NCBI GenBank assembly: GCA_022457065.1
Contig: JAJGBQ010000001.1
Coordinates: 806,001-870,000 of the forward strand
Origin: Curvularia sp. ZM96
Lineage: Eukaryota > Ascomycota > Dothideomycetes > Pleosporales > Pleosporaceae
DNA: 64,000 nt
Direction of reading: 5' to 3'
A program made the position numbers and the translations under genes. The notes beneath the pieces are model-generated. The model was not told the origin of the DNA. It ran no database searches and was given only the letters and a program-made list of their open reading frames with translations. Shown one piece after another: positions 1 through 12,400 of this stretch (position 1 is its first letter; each line of letters starts with the position of its first letter).

Positions 1-841
1 GATCTTGAACATTGGAATGCCGGACGTTGAGGCTCTCTCCACTGGCACACGCATTCTCGATGGACTCTTCCAAGCAAGTGGACTGAGAACCAGCGGAGCT
101 TATATCATATCCTTGAGTTCCCTCGCTCCGGCATGTTTGGTCGCATACCTCGTCATCATGTAAGAGACACACTGACAAGATGATTGTGAATTATGCTGAC
201 TACATTACTCAATGTTCAGGTACATTTCTATCTATCCTATGACACTCACACTACGAAAAACAAACACCTACGAAGAAAAGTCGATTGGACTAGAAGAGAA
301 TAACAACAGCGCTGGCGGCGTGGCCTCACACTTGCAGAAGCAACTGGCTTACGACATCTGGTTCCAATTCCTGGTCTTCTTCTTGATATGTTGCATCGAA
401 AGGCGCCATATACTCAACGCCGATCCCGGGTTCAGTGTCTTCTCCATACTATTTGAAGTTACATCCGCCTATGGCACTGTCGGTCTTAGTCTCGGTGTTC
501 CAGGGAAAAACTATAGCCTTTGCGGTGACTTTGCCAGCCTCAGCAAAGTGGTGCTACTCTTTGCAATGCTTCGGGGAAGGCACCGAGGTCTTCCTTTTGC
601 AATTGACCGAAGCATATTACTACCCGGCGAAGAGCTCATGCATCGCATGGACCAAGAGTACAGTGCAAAAGGTACCGAGGATCCGGAAGAGGAAGCTGAA
701 TTGAGGAGAGATATTGAAAGGAGCGGTGTGAAGTCGCTGAACAATGGAAAGGGGGAACAGGACCCCGAGGACAGGAGACGGTCGCAACCCAACAGCGAGA
801 CTCATCACGAGTCGGAGACAGCAGCAGAGTCAGGTCCTTGA
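1..841 (+). CDS. TRK1: TRK-family potassium transporter, C-terminal part (5' truncated by window)
   Basis: Plasma-membrane K+ uptake transporter of the fungal TRK/HKT family; only the C-terminal part is in the window. Coding runs in frame from base 2 to 159, a 60-nt intron lies at 160-219 (GTAAGA donor, TGCTGAC branch, CAG acceptor), and exon 2 is 220-841. The first exon reads GMPDVEALSTGTRILDGLFQ and a hydrophobic segment. Exon 2 carries a membrane span, the fourth pore-loop motif SAYGTVGLSLG (the filter-like TVGLS), and the hallmark RGRHRGLPFAIDRSILLP before an acidic, charged tail. These motifs in this order are diagnostic of TRK1/TRK2 proteins (family knowledge). The start and the large cytosolic loop lie upstream of the window. 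The next gene, at 4577-5567, is convergent and more than 3.7 kb away. Confidence 0.95.
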
Positions 842-2583
842 CGATGACGACCACTTGACGATGCTCAGCCACCTTGAAGTCTGCGGCATTACTATCGGCC
901 TAACATCATACCGTGCGGCACCGAACATGCAGCCTGAGGAGCATAGTGTATTGGATTCGGGCTGGCAGTCCCAATAAACCCTTATTCAGAAGCCGCCCAT
1001 GCCTGCATGCATACAGACAGCGGGTGGCCGATTTTGGGTCCTGGCAGTGGCTACATTCAAACAAACGGGTCTTCGGACCTCTTTCCCTGACGCTTTGATC
1101 TATGTCATTCTACTGATCGGATATGACCGAGAGAGCTCCATGGATATGCCTAGGTAGTACGGCATCTAGGAGTATCTACCAATCTTCAGCTGTTCATGCA
1201 TATCGGTCATCAGCCTTACAAGGCTTCTACTCCATCGCGCGCTTCGGTGGCGTGTGAGTACGAATTATGCGCCTCGAAACTAAGGAGCGCGCAAATCCCC
1301 ACTCAGTGTCGACCCCAGTTCGCATAAACGCCGCTGAGCGCTCAGGCCCCGAATCTCCACAACAACACCCGACGTGTCGAGTCGCAGCGGCGATGAGTGA
1401 CCCGGCGAATGCGCAATGACTGCCGGAGTGTCGATCCGCATCCAAACCTGGTGTATGCGCCGGACAGGCGACATGGGTGACTGACTCGCCAAAAGCAGGA
1501 TCAAGGGGGCAGCTGGGAGGATTGCGGGTTGGAGGAGACGGTGTCCTGGTTACAGGGAACCGATGCGAGCCACATGATGGCTGCGGAAATTGGCTTACCA
1601 CAGATAACCCGCCCGTATCAGCGAGTCAGCCCCGTCCTGTCGTCAGGATGTGCGTTGGTAAATGACATCGGGGAACGGACGGGAGATGTGCACGATGGTT
1701 CGGTAAAGTTGAGATGATGTGGCTTGACAAGGGGGGGTGTAGTAGGGGTCAGTGTGCAACGCAACAAAATAAGCAACTGTTTTTCCTTCTAGAAACGCCA
1801 CACCCACCTGTCGTCATGCAGAAAGGAGGCGGTATTCAGGGTCAAGGGAGAACCCGAGGCAAAAGAACATGCGACAAAAAATGGGGACCAGATATGCGCA
1901 CCCTGTTTGGTTCTCGTCATAGGGCTCGACACGTGAAAGGTCGCGAATTCCAAATACATGAAGAGAGAAAGGCCGAATAGAAGGTTGTTAATTCACCGAG
2001 AAACGGGTTCTGCATGTGGGTCTTCTGTGCCTTTCTCTCTCTCACCGGAAGCTCAAAACATGATACTTTTGACATGGGAATATGCGGCTGTTTTGCAGGC
2101 ACGAAATATCCATACTAGGTAATATGTCTGAATAATCATTGGTTGGGGGAGACCGGCCATGAGACAAAAACAAGCAGAATAGCGGAACTAGTAATCCATC
2201 AGCAACAACAACAGCAACTACAACGAGATGGTGGCAGACATCGTACGATAGTTTCCCGTGTCTCTCTAACTTACCAGTGCCTCAGGCAACATCGCCGCCC
2301 CACAGAGGTAAAAAGAAAATGCGGGGAGAGCGATCGAGGCTATCTTACCATATCTCACCAAAGAAAAGATCTCATCGCCCATGTTACACTCAACCGCAGC
2401 CGCAGTCCCACCCAATCACATCACGTCTCCAGCGCGATTTCTCACGATGTGAAAAACATGACTTGATTCTCATTGGCTGGGTTTTAGAAAATGGTGCGGT
2501 GCGAAATGTTTCATGGTGAATCTACGCTTTCTTAGCGCGCGCGCTCTGGGGCACGGGCGCAGATGCGCGATGGAAGGTAAGTC

Positions 2584-2607
2584 GTGTATGTGTATGTGTG
2601 TGTGTGT
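2584..2607. repeat. TG-rich microsatellite
   Basis: Alternating TG/TATG dinucleotide run in the gene-free stretch downstream of TRK1. Simple repeat; no function implied. Confidence 0.8.
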
Positions 2608-3694
2608 CGCTACACCTTACTGTCTAGGTGCGATTGCGTTGCCTGCTGCGTAGAAGTGGGTGATTGGGTTTGAGAAGATGCAGGTGTGGGTGACGATTCG
2701 AATTGTCTATGGGTAGGATTCAGAAGTCAGAGGACTTAGTTCGATGCACGCAAGAGAAAACAAGTGCGACGGGAGGGATCCCAATGTTTCACGCCTGCGG
2801 GGTAAAAAATTCCATAGCTTTCAACCACCCACCCGTTCCGGTGCAACACTTGGTGATAGCCGTTGCGCGCCGGATGCGGCTTGCCGGGTACTTGTTTCCG
2901 ACGCTTACTTTTTGTTCTTATTTGCTGCAATTACGGTTCGTTTGCTAAGTGTATATAGTAGCGCCCGTAGGGTAGTGTACTTGAAACATTTGCAGCGAAA
3001 ACGAGTCGAGTGCGCTAGTTAGCCGATGATGCCGGAAGCATTACCCAAGCGCCCCCCGTTAGCCAAGCGCTGTGTGCAAGACAGAGCAACGATGGTGGGC
3101 GGGTGGGTAGGTGGGAAGAGAGAGAAAGTCTAGAACACATGGTCGTCTTGAAACAAGAAGCAATCAAGGCAGCGGCAGGAACACGATCGCCAATCTTGCT
3201 TTTTCGTCTCCGTGCAGACCAAACCCTTGTTTTGCTATTTTGCATGTTCGCCAGTGCGGCCATCGGCAAAAGGAAAACCAAAGGAAGACGATCAGATGGG
3301 AACAAGAAAACATCATACCCGGGATAATACTAGTTTTTTTCTTATCCGGCAGTTGAACGAGTGAGCCTTGTCTCTCTTCGCTCCATCTACACCTTCATCA
3401 ACATCCCGCAAAAACAAACCAAAATAAAATAAAATCGAAGATTAGAAAATACCGACACCCAGGGCCTGTGCAACTGCCAAGGCTCCCGTTATCCCGGCGT
3501 CTGGGAAAGAAACTCTCTTTTGTACAGCCTTCTCTCCCAACGGTGCACATCTATTGGATATATGGGGCTTCCAACAAATCAAGATAGATTCTCACCATCG
3601 AGATCGAGATGGAAAAGGGGAAAGAGATAAACTTCGTGTGATACTGCAGCGTGAATGCCTCAGCCCGCTAAGGCAGGTACTAGGAATTTACCTG

Positions 3695-3709
3695 GGCGCG
3701 CGCGCGCGT
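3695..3709. repeat. Short GC dinucleotide run
   Basis: A run of alternating G and C of about 14 bases, directly followed by TGAGCGCGG. Noted as a simple repeat only. Confidence 0.7.
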
Positions 3710-4576
3710 GAGCGCGGCGGTTTTATGCAAATGGTGTTGTGCAGCATGTTTGGATGTGGATTGGATGGACGGTAGGGGGAGGGGGGGGCAGAAAAGTTGA
3801 CGACAGCGCATCAGGCGCTAAAGACTAGTACACATGTCGACTAACAGTGTTGCGCCGGTGGCGGTGTTACAATGTGGCGAGAAAGGATGTTCAAGTGTTC
3901 AAGTTGAAGTTCAAGTGGATGGATGGCTAAGCCGAGCGAAGAGAGTTACGGTAGTCCCGAAACACAGGTTACACACTCGGTCGCTTAGCAGTTACCCAAA
4001 GGGGCAAGGCCATAACATCTAAGCGAGATTATACGGGTGAGAACGATCAATATCGCAGTAAATGCTGGCCTATAATATATCTCTAACACAGAGCAGAGTC
4101 CTTCTCGCATCAGCGCAACATGTAACAAGTGGAGAAAAAAGAGTCTGTAATGTAGGATTGAAACATTGATCTAGATTTTGGTACGCTATTTGCGGGCTGA
4201 CTTTCCGACGTTGTATCCACTCTTACGGAGAGAAGAGACATATGCAACCTCAAAACGCCTGTTTGATCCCATGGCCAATAAGCATCCTTGCAGAGAAAAG
4301 TGGAAAATAGTGACAAATTTCAGAAACGTTAGTGGAAAGAACCCCCACCCAGCCCAGGTGAAACCGAAACGCGTGCTGCATCGTATTAGGAGAATGCATA
4401 TGCCATATCATGTCGAGTAGCGCTGAGTCGTGCAAGAGAAAAAAAGAAGCGTTGATTGAACAGAGAATTAGCGAAAGTAAAGAATTGAAAGCCATACACT
4501 ATCCCATATGCAGATTCCTAGCGCTTAGATGACAAGATTTTCGTCGTATACAGAGACGTAAAGACATTGAAACAGA

Positions 4577-5567
4577 CTAGTTCCTGTCGTCGTTGAGGAG
4601 GCTAGCAATGGGCATGTTATCCCTTGGGGCGGAGCTCCAGGACCTTGGGCGACCAGAAGAAGAGACTGGCATGGGCAGGACATATGGCATGCGCTCTGGG
4701 ACGCTAGCGTTCATGGGGCTGCCGTGCTTGGCTGACTCGCTTTGAGCTGGAGAAATGTACGACTGGTACGGAGCAGGCTTGAACATGGGGTTATGCATGA
4801 TGCTGCCATCAGGGGAAGCATCAGGGGTGGGAGGGCGAACAGCATTGGAGCCATTGCGCCAGATCTCCTCAAGCTGAGCAGGAGAAACATCGGCACCGTA
4901 GTCAGCAGCAACCGTAGCCCAGAACTGCTGGCGGCGAGCTTCGTAGATGGAACGAAGACGGTCGGTATCGACAACCTTGGGCTGGTGAGCGACCTCAGTG
5001 TTGATGCGAAGACCGTTGTATGGTTCAGGCGAGCCACTAGGGGTAAGAGTGCGAGGCTTGGGGAGAAGGATCTTGTGCTGCGAACGGCCGGGAGAGTTTG
5101 ATACCGAGCCAGCACGGACATGGGGGCTGCCCGTGTAGCTCATGGGGGAGCTGTGGCGAGACGACTGAGAGTAGGCGTCCTGCTCGGCAACCATGCCATA
5201 GGCGGCCGAGGTGCCGGCGGAGCTGCACGAGGTGGTCGAGGACACGGAGTTGTTGCGCTTGCGGCGGTGGCTGCCGTGCGAGAGCTGGTGGTAGTGCAGG
5301 CGGCAGGCAAGCTCAGTCTTCTTGAGGTGGGCAGCAATGTGCTTGTATGGCATCTTCTGCATGCGGGTCTGAAGAAGGTAGTTTTCCTGGCTGATGTTAG
5401 GAAGGGGTAGTTTGAGAGACACAGGACAAAGATCATACCTCTTCTTCGGACCAAGACCTGTTTCCACCGGCCGACATCTTGCGGGCACGAACGCCGGAAG
5501 GATCGGTGGAAGACTGCGAGTTCATCTCGGGGAGAGGAGAGAGAATCTGGGGCTGGTGGTGGAGCAT
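4577..5567 (-). CDS. Myb/SANT-like DNA-binding protein A (312 aa)
   Basis: Probable nuclear DNA-binding protein. Exon 1 is 5439-5567 (43 aa, ATG in the context GCAACCATGC); a 52-nt intron at 5387-5438 (GTATGA...CCAG) joins it in phase 0 to exon 2, 4577-5386. The splice reconstitutes one Myb-like helix-turn-helix: RSWSEEEENYLLQ (about 38-50), then KMPYKHIAAHLKKTELACRL and HYHQLSHG (to about 82), followed by a basic RRKR. The middle is Ser/Pro-rich. A second conserved-looking motif at about 184-220 (RLRSIYEARRQQFW ... LEEIWRNG) may be a degenerate second helical repeat. The Myb core is of a kind widespread in Pezizomycotina (my recollection, not searched). The gene lies head-to-head with Myb-like gene B across 2.5 kb. 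Target genes cannot be told from sequence. Confidence 0.88.
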
Positions 5568-7083
5568 GGTTGCGATTGTTTAGAAGCTGAAGTGTTTGTG
5601 GTTGTTCGGAGAATTTGTCGTTGGTTCGAGTGTCCGAATAAGAAAGTCTGTTCGTGATGATCGAGTCTAGCTCTGAAAAAAAGAAGGTAATTATTGTTGT
5701 TGTTTTCCGGTAGGGACAAGTAATTGCACAGCAATGTGGATTAAGTGAATGTAGGGCAGCCCAAACCAGTGGGGACGTAAAAGAGAGTATTACAAGGCTG
5801 CTAAGAAAACAAAAGACTGATGCCGATTGAACAGATGCGGTTGAGGCCTCGAAACTTGGGGCAGCGGAGCAATTATAGAGTTTGGGGCACAGGGCAAGAA
5901 ACGGGAGGGTCGAGAAACCACGGACCAGGCTGATTGCCAGTGGCAATCTCTGACATTGGCAACGTTTTCAAACCGCCGCTTCTGCTACGCGATTCTTGAT
6001 CGGCGGTATGGGGCATGACGGGCGTTCGAAGCCAGAATGTTTGGAAGAACCCAGACACGAGACGTGTTAAGCCGGAAGGGGAGCGGACTTGTAGTCGCAT
6101 TCAATGTTGATGCCTGGGGCCCTGGGGATCTGGCGTGGGACGCATAAGGACCAGAGCCTCATCCGTATCCACGGGGCGAGTTTCAAAACCGCGCGCGTCG
6201 GACTTGATGCAGTTTTGAAGGAGCCAACGGTTTGACGTTGTTTGGCACGCAGGAAACAAGCAGCGCCCAGTGCGGGCTTGACGGCGGGGGCTAGCCGAGA
6301 GGGTGCAGTGACAGGGCGCGTCGGGGACTGTGCATCAGCGTGTCTGGGTTGTTAGTGGTGAGCAGAGTCATGGCGCATGGGCGTTCTGGCAGGCTGCCGT
6401 CACGGTTTCGCCAGTTTTCTCGAACACATTGCTCTGACAGCAGAGACCAAACCTGTCGAGGGTGGGGGAGAACACGCAACATAGAGGCACGGATGACGAC
6501 GCTGGGTGAGACAGGCGAAACGAGCATGTTCGGATCGCCAGCGTTCCGCCTCGAGGCCTAGACAAATCAGGCACGCATTCAGGCGGAAGGGCTTGGCGTC
6601 TCCAGTGTACTTGTACTGGCGGTCAGTAGCGGGGTGGTGGCAGAGCGGTTCCCTCAAACATCTGTGGCTTGGGGTGATACTGGCGCTGCGTCAGGGCGGC
6701 TCGAGCAGACGCTTGGCTGGCATGCAGAGCTGAGGCAGTCCTTTGACAGGACAGGTCGTGGCCTGACGACAGCAGCGACGGGACCAGGCAGCGCCGCCAT
6801 CAGCATGGCCGAGTCAGCCTTTAATTCCCCCGCATCGCCCCAGCGTGCAAAAGAAAAGGTCGTTTGGCAGAGGTTGCAAGCCACCTGTGCAGTGCAGCGC
6901 AGTGTCGTGTGTGGAGACGACAGGGATGGCGGCTGCGCACGCACTATGGGCCAAACAGCAGCACAATATATAGTTACAGGTGTAGCGAGCGAGAGGCGCG
7001 GCCAGACAAGTCGGACAGCAGACGGGCGGTTGCTGTGGAATGCATGAAGAGGATGGGGATGTTGGAAGAGAGAGAGACTGTGT

Positions 7084-7119
7084 GTGAGTATGAGGGTGAG
7101 TATGAGGGTGAGTATAAGG
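7084..7119. repeat. 12-bp minisatellite, three copies
   Basis: Three head-to-tail copies of GTGAGTATGAGG, the third with one change (A for G), plus a decayed fourth copy. It lies in the divergent region between Myb-like genes A and B. Confidence 0.85.
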
Positions 7120-7370
7120 GTGGATATGTGTGTGGACAAGAGAAGGAAAGAGCGAGGCAGAGAGACGAGGAGGGCGGTCGTCGGGTTTGTGTGACGCTCA
7201 TGGCGACTTCCTGTTGTGTTGTTGACTACCGATGAGGGCTGGCAGGCGCGAGCGAGCAGCCACCAGCACCAGCAGCAGCGCCGGAAGCCATGGGAGGGAG
7301 CAGCGGCTGGCCCCTGCACGCTGCCCCGCACCGTGCTAGCGAACGTCCGTCTACCGTCTACCGCGCTTCG

Positions 7371-7403
7371 CTGCTCTGCTCTGCTCTCGTCTCGTCTCGT
7401 CTC
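7371..7403. repeat. CTGCT / CTCGT pentanucleotide runs
   Basis: Adjacent short runs of CTGCT and CTCGT (about three copies each), pyrimidine-rich on the + strand, roughly 0.7 kb upstream of Myb-like gene B. Confidence 0.8.
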
Positions 7404-8116
7404 GGAGTGGTGGTGCTGAGTGACTTGGGCGTGACCACGGCCTGGGTCACTCCCCCGTGATGCAGCCAGCACGACATGGCAAGACCGCCGTCGTCTCCCT
7501 CTGCTCGTCGTCGACCGCCGCCGCCCGCCGCACCCAATCCAGACGGGCGCCGTTCGCATCAAGTCGGAGATGCATAAACCACGGTCACGCGCTGCCCACC
7601 CTCTCTCCCCCGCCGCCCTCTCAGCACCCATCCTGCTGTTGCCGTAACCTTGAAGCCAGCCACCTGTTCATCTAAGCCTGGCCCTAGAGCCTGTTACCCC
7701 GCTTCTTGTATGCACCGCGTCCCCGCGTATCTGTACCCCGTCCTCCATGATGACTTCACTTCCTCACATGTACGAGTACCTAGCCTCGCCCGCGGCCGCC
7801 GCCCATCCCCGCTAGCACCCGGCCCCTCAACCTCACAGCGTCTCTCTCGTCCTCTGCCAGGTTGCCTCTGCCCGCCTCTGATTCGTCCCTCTGCTGCCAA
7901 CCTGTCCCTCTTTGTATCCCTTGTACTTGATCAGCGCTCGCTCCTGCAAGCGGCCGCCCTGCTTGCGATGTCATGATGCTCTGCTGCCTTTACTCTGGCC
8001 GTCGTACCCTTTGAAACGCAGTCGACAAGCTGCAATATACGGGCATGACACTGCTCTCTGTAGGCACGCCTCGTCCCCACCAGTGAAAGCTGCCCAGTGT
8101 CGCCCCGTCTGCCGCC

Positions 8117-9186
8117 ATGTCGTGAGTCTCTCCAGCTGCCTTGCCGTTTGTCTTGTTTGTTTCTTGTTCCTGTCCCAAGCCTCTGCAATGCCTCCATCTT
8201 TTTTGTTCTTCCACTCCCAGCTTTGACTCTGTCTGTGCCTTCGCCGCCCACGCTGACGTCGTGGTCCCCGATAGCTCCCCGCCCTCCACCAAGCGTAGCT
8301 TGAAGCCCTCGCCCGTCGTCGCCGCTGCCCCCGCCGCCGCAAATCTGCAGCCCACCAGCCGTCCAACTGGGCCTCCAGAGCTGCCCAGTATACAACCAGC
8401 CGCCCCATTGCCCGCCGCCAACCCAGACACCCGCGCTGCCCCCCAGCAGCCACAGTCTTCTCCTACAAGTCGGAAGCGCAAGTCTGTGACACTCGGACAG
8501 TCGCAGGAACCCATGCCGGGTGCGACCGAGAGCGTAGAACCCCAAGCAAGCACCGCAGCATTGCCTCCGCCTCTTCAGCCGGATGTTGCCCAGGAGCCCA
8601 AGCCCAAAAAGAGTCGCACCAACACGCCTTGGACGCCCGCCGAGGAATTGCGATTGAAACAGATGCGAGATGCTGGTAACAGCTGGAGCGAGATTGCAAA
8701 GGTACCGTACATGGCTGCGAAGCGTCGCTTTTCGATTTCTTTCAGGCGGCGCAGACGGCGTCTACCTCGAGTAAGCCATCACTGACCCGTGGGATTGCAG
8801 ACGTTCCCGCAACGAACCGAGGGAAGTGTGAAGAAGCATTGGTACAAGGTAGGAACACGGCCCAGGACTCGATCGTTGCGCAGCCGCTTTGCTGACTTGT
8901 CAAGGACATGCACTACGCAGAATTCGCAGAGGACGAAGTGAGTTGTGCTTCTCGTAACTTTCTTGTGCACCAATGCTGATAAGTAAGAAGAGTGCCGCCC
9001 TGCTGGCCGCCATCAAGGAGTACGACGCCAACAAGTGGAAAGTCATTGGGCAGAAGGTCGGCAAACCTGCAAAAGTACGTCGTCGTCGTTTCCGCTTGCA
9101 GACCGACCAGCATCGAGTCTTGTGCTAACAGGCTGCACCAGGCATGCGAGCAATACGCAAAGGAAAACTTTGGGGGCAAGTATTGA
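8117..9186 (+). CDS. Two-repeat Myb/SANT-like protein B (231 aa, six exons)
   Basis: Probable nuclear DNA-binding protein. Exons: 8117-8121, 8221-8701, 8801-8848, 8905-8937, 8991-9074 and 9142-9186, all GT-AG and in phase. Exon 1 is only 5 nt (ATGTC) in the context GCCGCCATG followed by GTGAGT. Exon 2 has no in-frame ATG until about residue 94, so the tiny exon is needed to supply the start. The N-terminal half is Ala/Pro-rich. Repeat 1 (about 136-185) reads NTPWTPAEELRLKQMRDAG, SWSEIAK, then TFPQRTEGSVKKHWYK, spread over exons 2-4. Repeat 2 (about 186-231) has LLAAIKEYDANKWKVIGQKV and ACEQYAKENFG. The acceptor of exon 5 could also be 3 nt upstream (adds one Lys). It is followed on the same strand by Myb-like gene C. 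Confidence 0.88.
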
Positions 9187-12100
9187 CCCGCCCATGAACC
9201 ATCGTCACTGCTCCCGTCTTTCCACAATTAGCACGGTGGGCCAAGTCCGTGGCGATTCCTGCCTTTTCTTACTGTATCTCAGTCGAGCCCTGCGTGCGCA
9301 GAGCGGCTGTTGGTACCCGTTCGTCCTGGTCGATGAGTTTGGACATGGTGTCTCCGCAGCGGCGTGTACGAGGATTTTCTTTTTGCCATTGATTTTCACA
9401 ATGCTTGGGTGTTTTGGGTAACATTGGCAATTTGATTGCAGGTGGTTGCTCTCTTTCTCTTTCGCTTTCCTTTCGGATGAGGGCCCGGCAATGGACAGAT
9501 GTGCGAGGGGGTGGCCCTATCCTGGACTTAGTATCGGCTATCCTTACGTATGAATGGTATACCCATGGCAATATGGCGTGTCAAACGTGGGGAGAGTGCG
9601 CTGGAAAAGAAGGTATCACTGCACTGCTTATTGGCCAGTACCGATTATGTGTTTGTTTCACGTCAACGAATCGCGGCTTTTGCGAGCTCGCAACCGTTCA
9701 ACAGAAATGTTTCGACTTGTCGCCCCATTTTGAATGCCTCTGCCGACTTGGTGCGTGTAGCTGCATGCCGATCGGCGCGCTCCATACCGCTTGCTGGTAG
9801 ACACACCGTCGGCCACCCGCCTACGGGTGTGCTACAAATAGCCAGCTGGGTGGCGAAGAAGATCGCCCATTTGCTCGTGCAAGGAGAGGTGGTGTGGACC
9901 GTCTGAGTAGCCCATAGCCACGTGTAACGGCATAGTTACCAAACAAACGAGTGCGGCTACGTTACCGAGCCACTTCAGTGGGTGTGCAGTAGGCGGGCTG
10001 TGGGCGCCCTCGCAGGACGCTTGAACAAGAGTCCCTTTTTTTTTGTGGTTCCGTTTGCGAACTGCCACTGCCACGGCAGGCGGCCATGTCGGCCAAAGGG
10101 CAAAGTCGTATGAGCGACTGGGGGGGTGGTCAACTCAGTCGCCCACCATGCGGCGCAATCCACTTGGGCTCGTTGCCCTGCACGCGCTCCGCTCACGAAA
10201 CCGGGTGGATGACATGGTGGCCGCGTACTGGGAAGGGTGGTGAATGAGGGCGAGCGTGAAGTGGGCTACATGGTGCATCTGGTCGAGCCTATAGTTCCCA
10301 AAGGCCCGCAACAGCCTAAATGGATAATGCGCCGCTGGTCGAGTACTTGAAGATTGGCAGGCCATGGAGGGCAAGGCCTGAAAGTCAACGGTGAGGTCAT
10401 AGCGAGGGCTGCATAGGCAGGGAGGTCCCAGACGCCGCCAGGGGTGCGTGTGTACAGCCTGTCGCAGCGCCGTCACGTGCACGCCGTCGTGGCAGGCGAA
10501 GGATGAGGTTCGTCTCCGGAGGAAGCGTAGCCGTCAGGCAGGCGACGCTCGCGCTGCGCCATCAGCGCCATCTGCGCCCTCCATCTCATGCATGCGGTCG
10601 CAGAGATGAGATGGTATGCGAGGGCGCTCTCGGGGCGGGCAGATCACGGCCGGCCAGAGTAGCGAGCCACGCCAAGCCTGTCGCTGCCTTGTCTGTCGCC
10701 CGTCGCGCTGTCGTTCCCGATGCTAGCGCGTCACGTCCACGTCCGAATCAATCGCAGCCGACGTCGACTCACCACTCGCTCGCTCACCAACGCTCCCCCA
10801 CAACGCCTCGCCGCAAACCACCCTAAGCAACGCCGGCTCCTGTCTCAGATAGATCCCAGCTACGCGCCAAGCAGGACCATTTCCGCCCACCCAGCGCGCG
10901 CCGACGTGGGATCGCGACTTATTCACCGCTGCACAAGGCCCTGCTGCTTCGGCACCGCGTCCGAAATGCGTCATCCAGCGCGGGCGTCGGGGTATTCTTG
11001 TGGCTGGTTCAAGTCTCCCTCTGATGGGGATGACGAAGCGCATATAGGACAGGGTCTGAAGCTATACCTTGAAACGGCTTATGCATGAGCCAATCTGAGG
11101 CTGTCCATGCCTATGCGTTAGAGAACCATGACCAACGGGCCCTTGCCCATCGCTCGGTCCCACTGCTTACACGCGGGTGCTACGGCAGCGTGAATGCCGG
11201 CAGAGGCACACCCATCCTGCCTGGATCCAAGCTTCGCATCTCTCGCAAAGTACCGTCATGCTCCAACGGTATCCGCCGTCGGCCAAGGTGCTTCCAGGCA
11301 TGAAGAAGACCCCTCGTGTCACCCGCCGGGATCCAGATGCCTCGACAACCATCACACATGCCATGCGCATGTCTCGACGGTTGCGCGCCTCTCCTGCTTG
11401 GCAACCCGGCTCGCATTTGCCCCTCGAGCAGGTCCCGAGCGCTCTTCCCGCGCTCCTGGCTGAGTGGTTGCTCGACTCTCTGCTCTCAGCAATCTGGCAT
11501 ACAATGGCTCGGTGGTGGCGCTCCCCGTTTGGGTAATTGCCCATTTGTGCCCCTGCTACGTCGCTAGCCGGTTCAGCGTACCCTCAATGCACATCCTCTG
11601 GCCACCACGCTGCGCCAGGATCCCTCGCGCACACGCTGCAACGGTGTTGGAGATCTTTCTTGTGACATTCTAGAAATAAACGACATGGCATGGACCGCGC
11701 GCACGCCCCGGGCCCCGCTGGCCCCCGCCGGCCGGGCAATGTACCTCATTCCCACCTCATTTTGCAACAGCAGCCACTCACGACACGAGCCAGGCAGCAT
11801 TGCACTCGTCGAGATCGTGTGCCAGGCCCCCCCCAGTCCCGGTCATTGATCACCGCATTATGCTTGACGTAGAATCAGTTCCTGGGCCCTTCCCTACTAA
11901 GCTCATTTGGTCCTTCTCAGGAACAGAGCGTCTCGTGGAGAGGACCCATTGCTGTACATGCTTGGAGTCTGAGTCCGTGTGGCAATCGCACAAGACGGAC
12001 CGGGTTTTTTTTAGGAGGGGGGGACTCACTGCCCGAACATTCTTAATGCCTTCTTCCCTCAGGCGTAAATATCTTATAATTCCACAACCGTCCCCAACAA

Positions 12101-12400
12101 GAACCTGCTATTCGTCTGTTGCCCCTACAAGGAAGCCTGCCACCTATAACCGGTTACCCCAAAGCTTAACACCCGCGATAACATTTTGTCCGATGCCCCC
12201 CAAGCTCTTCTTGCTCCAACATTTGTCAATATAGAAGTATTGGAGAGACACCCAAACACGTGCGACACATCGCAACTCCGATCCTTGACTCAAACGAGGC
12301 GCTCTTTTTTACCACTACTATTTTCTCCTTTTTCCCTTTTCTGGCTCAGGTCTCATAGCGGCGGCCTGCCAGAGCATCTTAGCTCTGGTAGTCTCCATGA
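9187..12400. other. Gene-free stretch upstream of Myb-like gene C
   Basis: About 3.2 kb with only overlapping short frames on both strands. The last 100 bases contain a strong pyrimidine tract ending in GGCTCAG (12301-12349), which looks like a 3' splice site. An unidentified 5' exon, coding or UTR, of the downstream Myb-like gene probably lies in this stretch. Confidence 0.45.

Larger units (their letters stand above)
842..4576. other. Gene-free stretch between convergent TRK1 and Myb-like gene A
   Basis: About 3.7 kb between two convergent genes. Short open frames exist on both strands, but none shows splice-compatible extension, a recognisable domain or low-complexity patterns typical of a real protein. 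It holds a TG-rich microsatellite (2584-2607) and a short GC alternation (3695-3709). Both flanking genes end here, so it must contain two 3' UTRs; nothing else can be supported. Confidence 0.5.
5568..8116. promoter_or_regulatory. Long divergent intergenic region between Myb-like genes A and B
   Basis: About 2.5 kb separating two divergently oriented Myb-like genes, so both promoters and 5' leaders should be here. It contains a 12-bp minisatellite (7084-7119), pentanucleotide runs (7371-7403) and a pyrimidine-rich stretch before 8117. A long minus-strand frame at 6654-7631 reads through these repeats and looks spurious. No individual binding site can be assigned. Confidence 0.5.

Noticed and set aside
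5140..5946. 268-codon minus-strand frame overlapping Myb-like gene A
   Set aside because: It overlaps the real exons in another frame, whose spliced product has a clear Myb motif; the part beyond the exons has no features.
6654..7631. 325-codon minus-strand open frame between Myb-like genes A and B
   Set aside because: It reads through simple repeats, has Arg/Ser/Leu-skewed translation and no domain, and opposing frames are equally open; it is probably a by-product of base composition.
7931..8545. Minus-strand frames (187-204 codons) opposite Myb-like gene B
   Set aside because: Antisense shadows of an Ala/Pro-rich coding exon; Gly/Arg/Trp-rich translation without motifs.
9131..9186. Earlier acceptor (ACAG at 9131) for the last exon of Myb-like gene B
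   Set aside because: It lies only three bases after the TGCTAAC branch site and gives a different C-terminus; the CCAG acceptor at 9141 has normal spacing and keeps the Myb-repeat frame.
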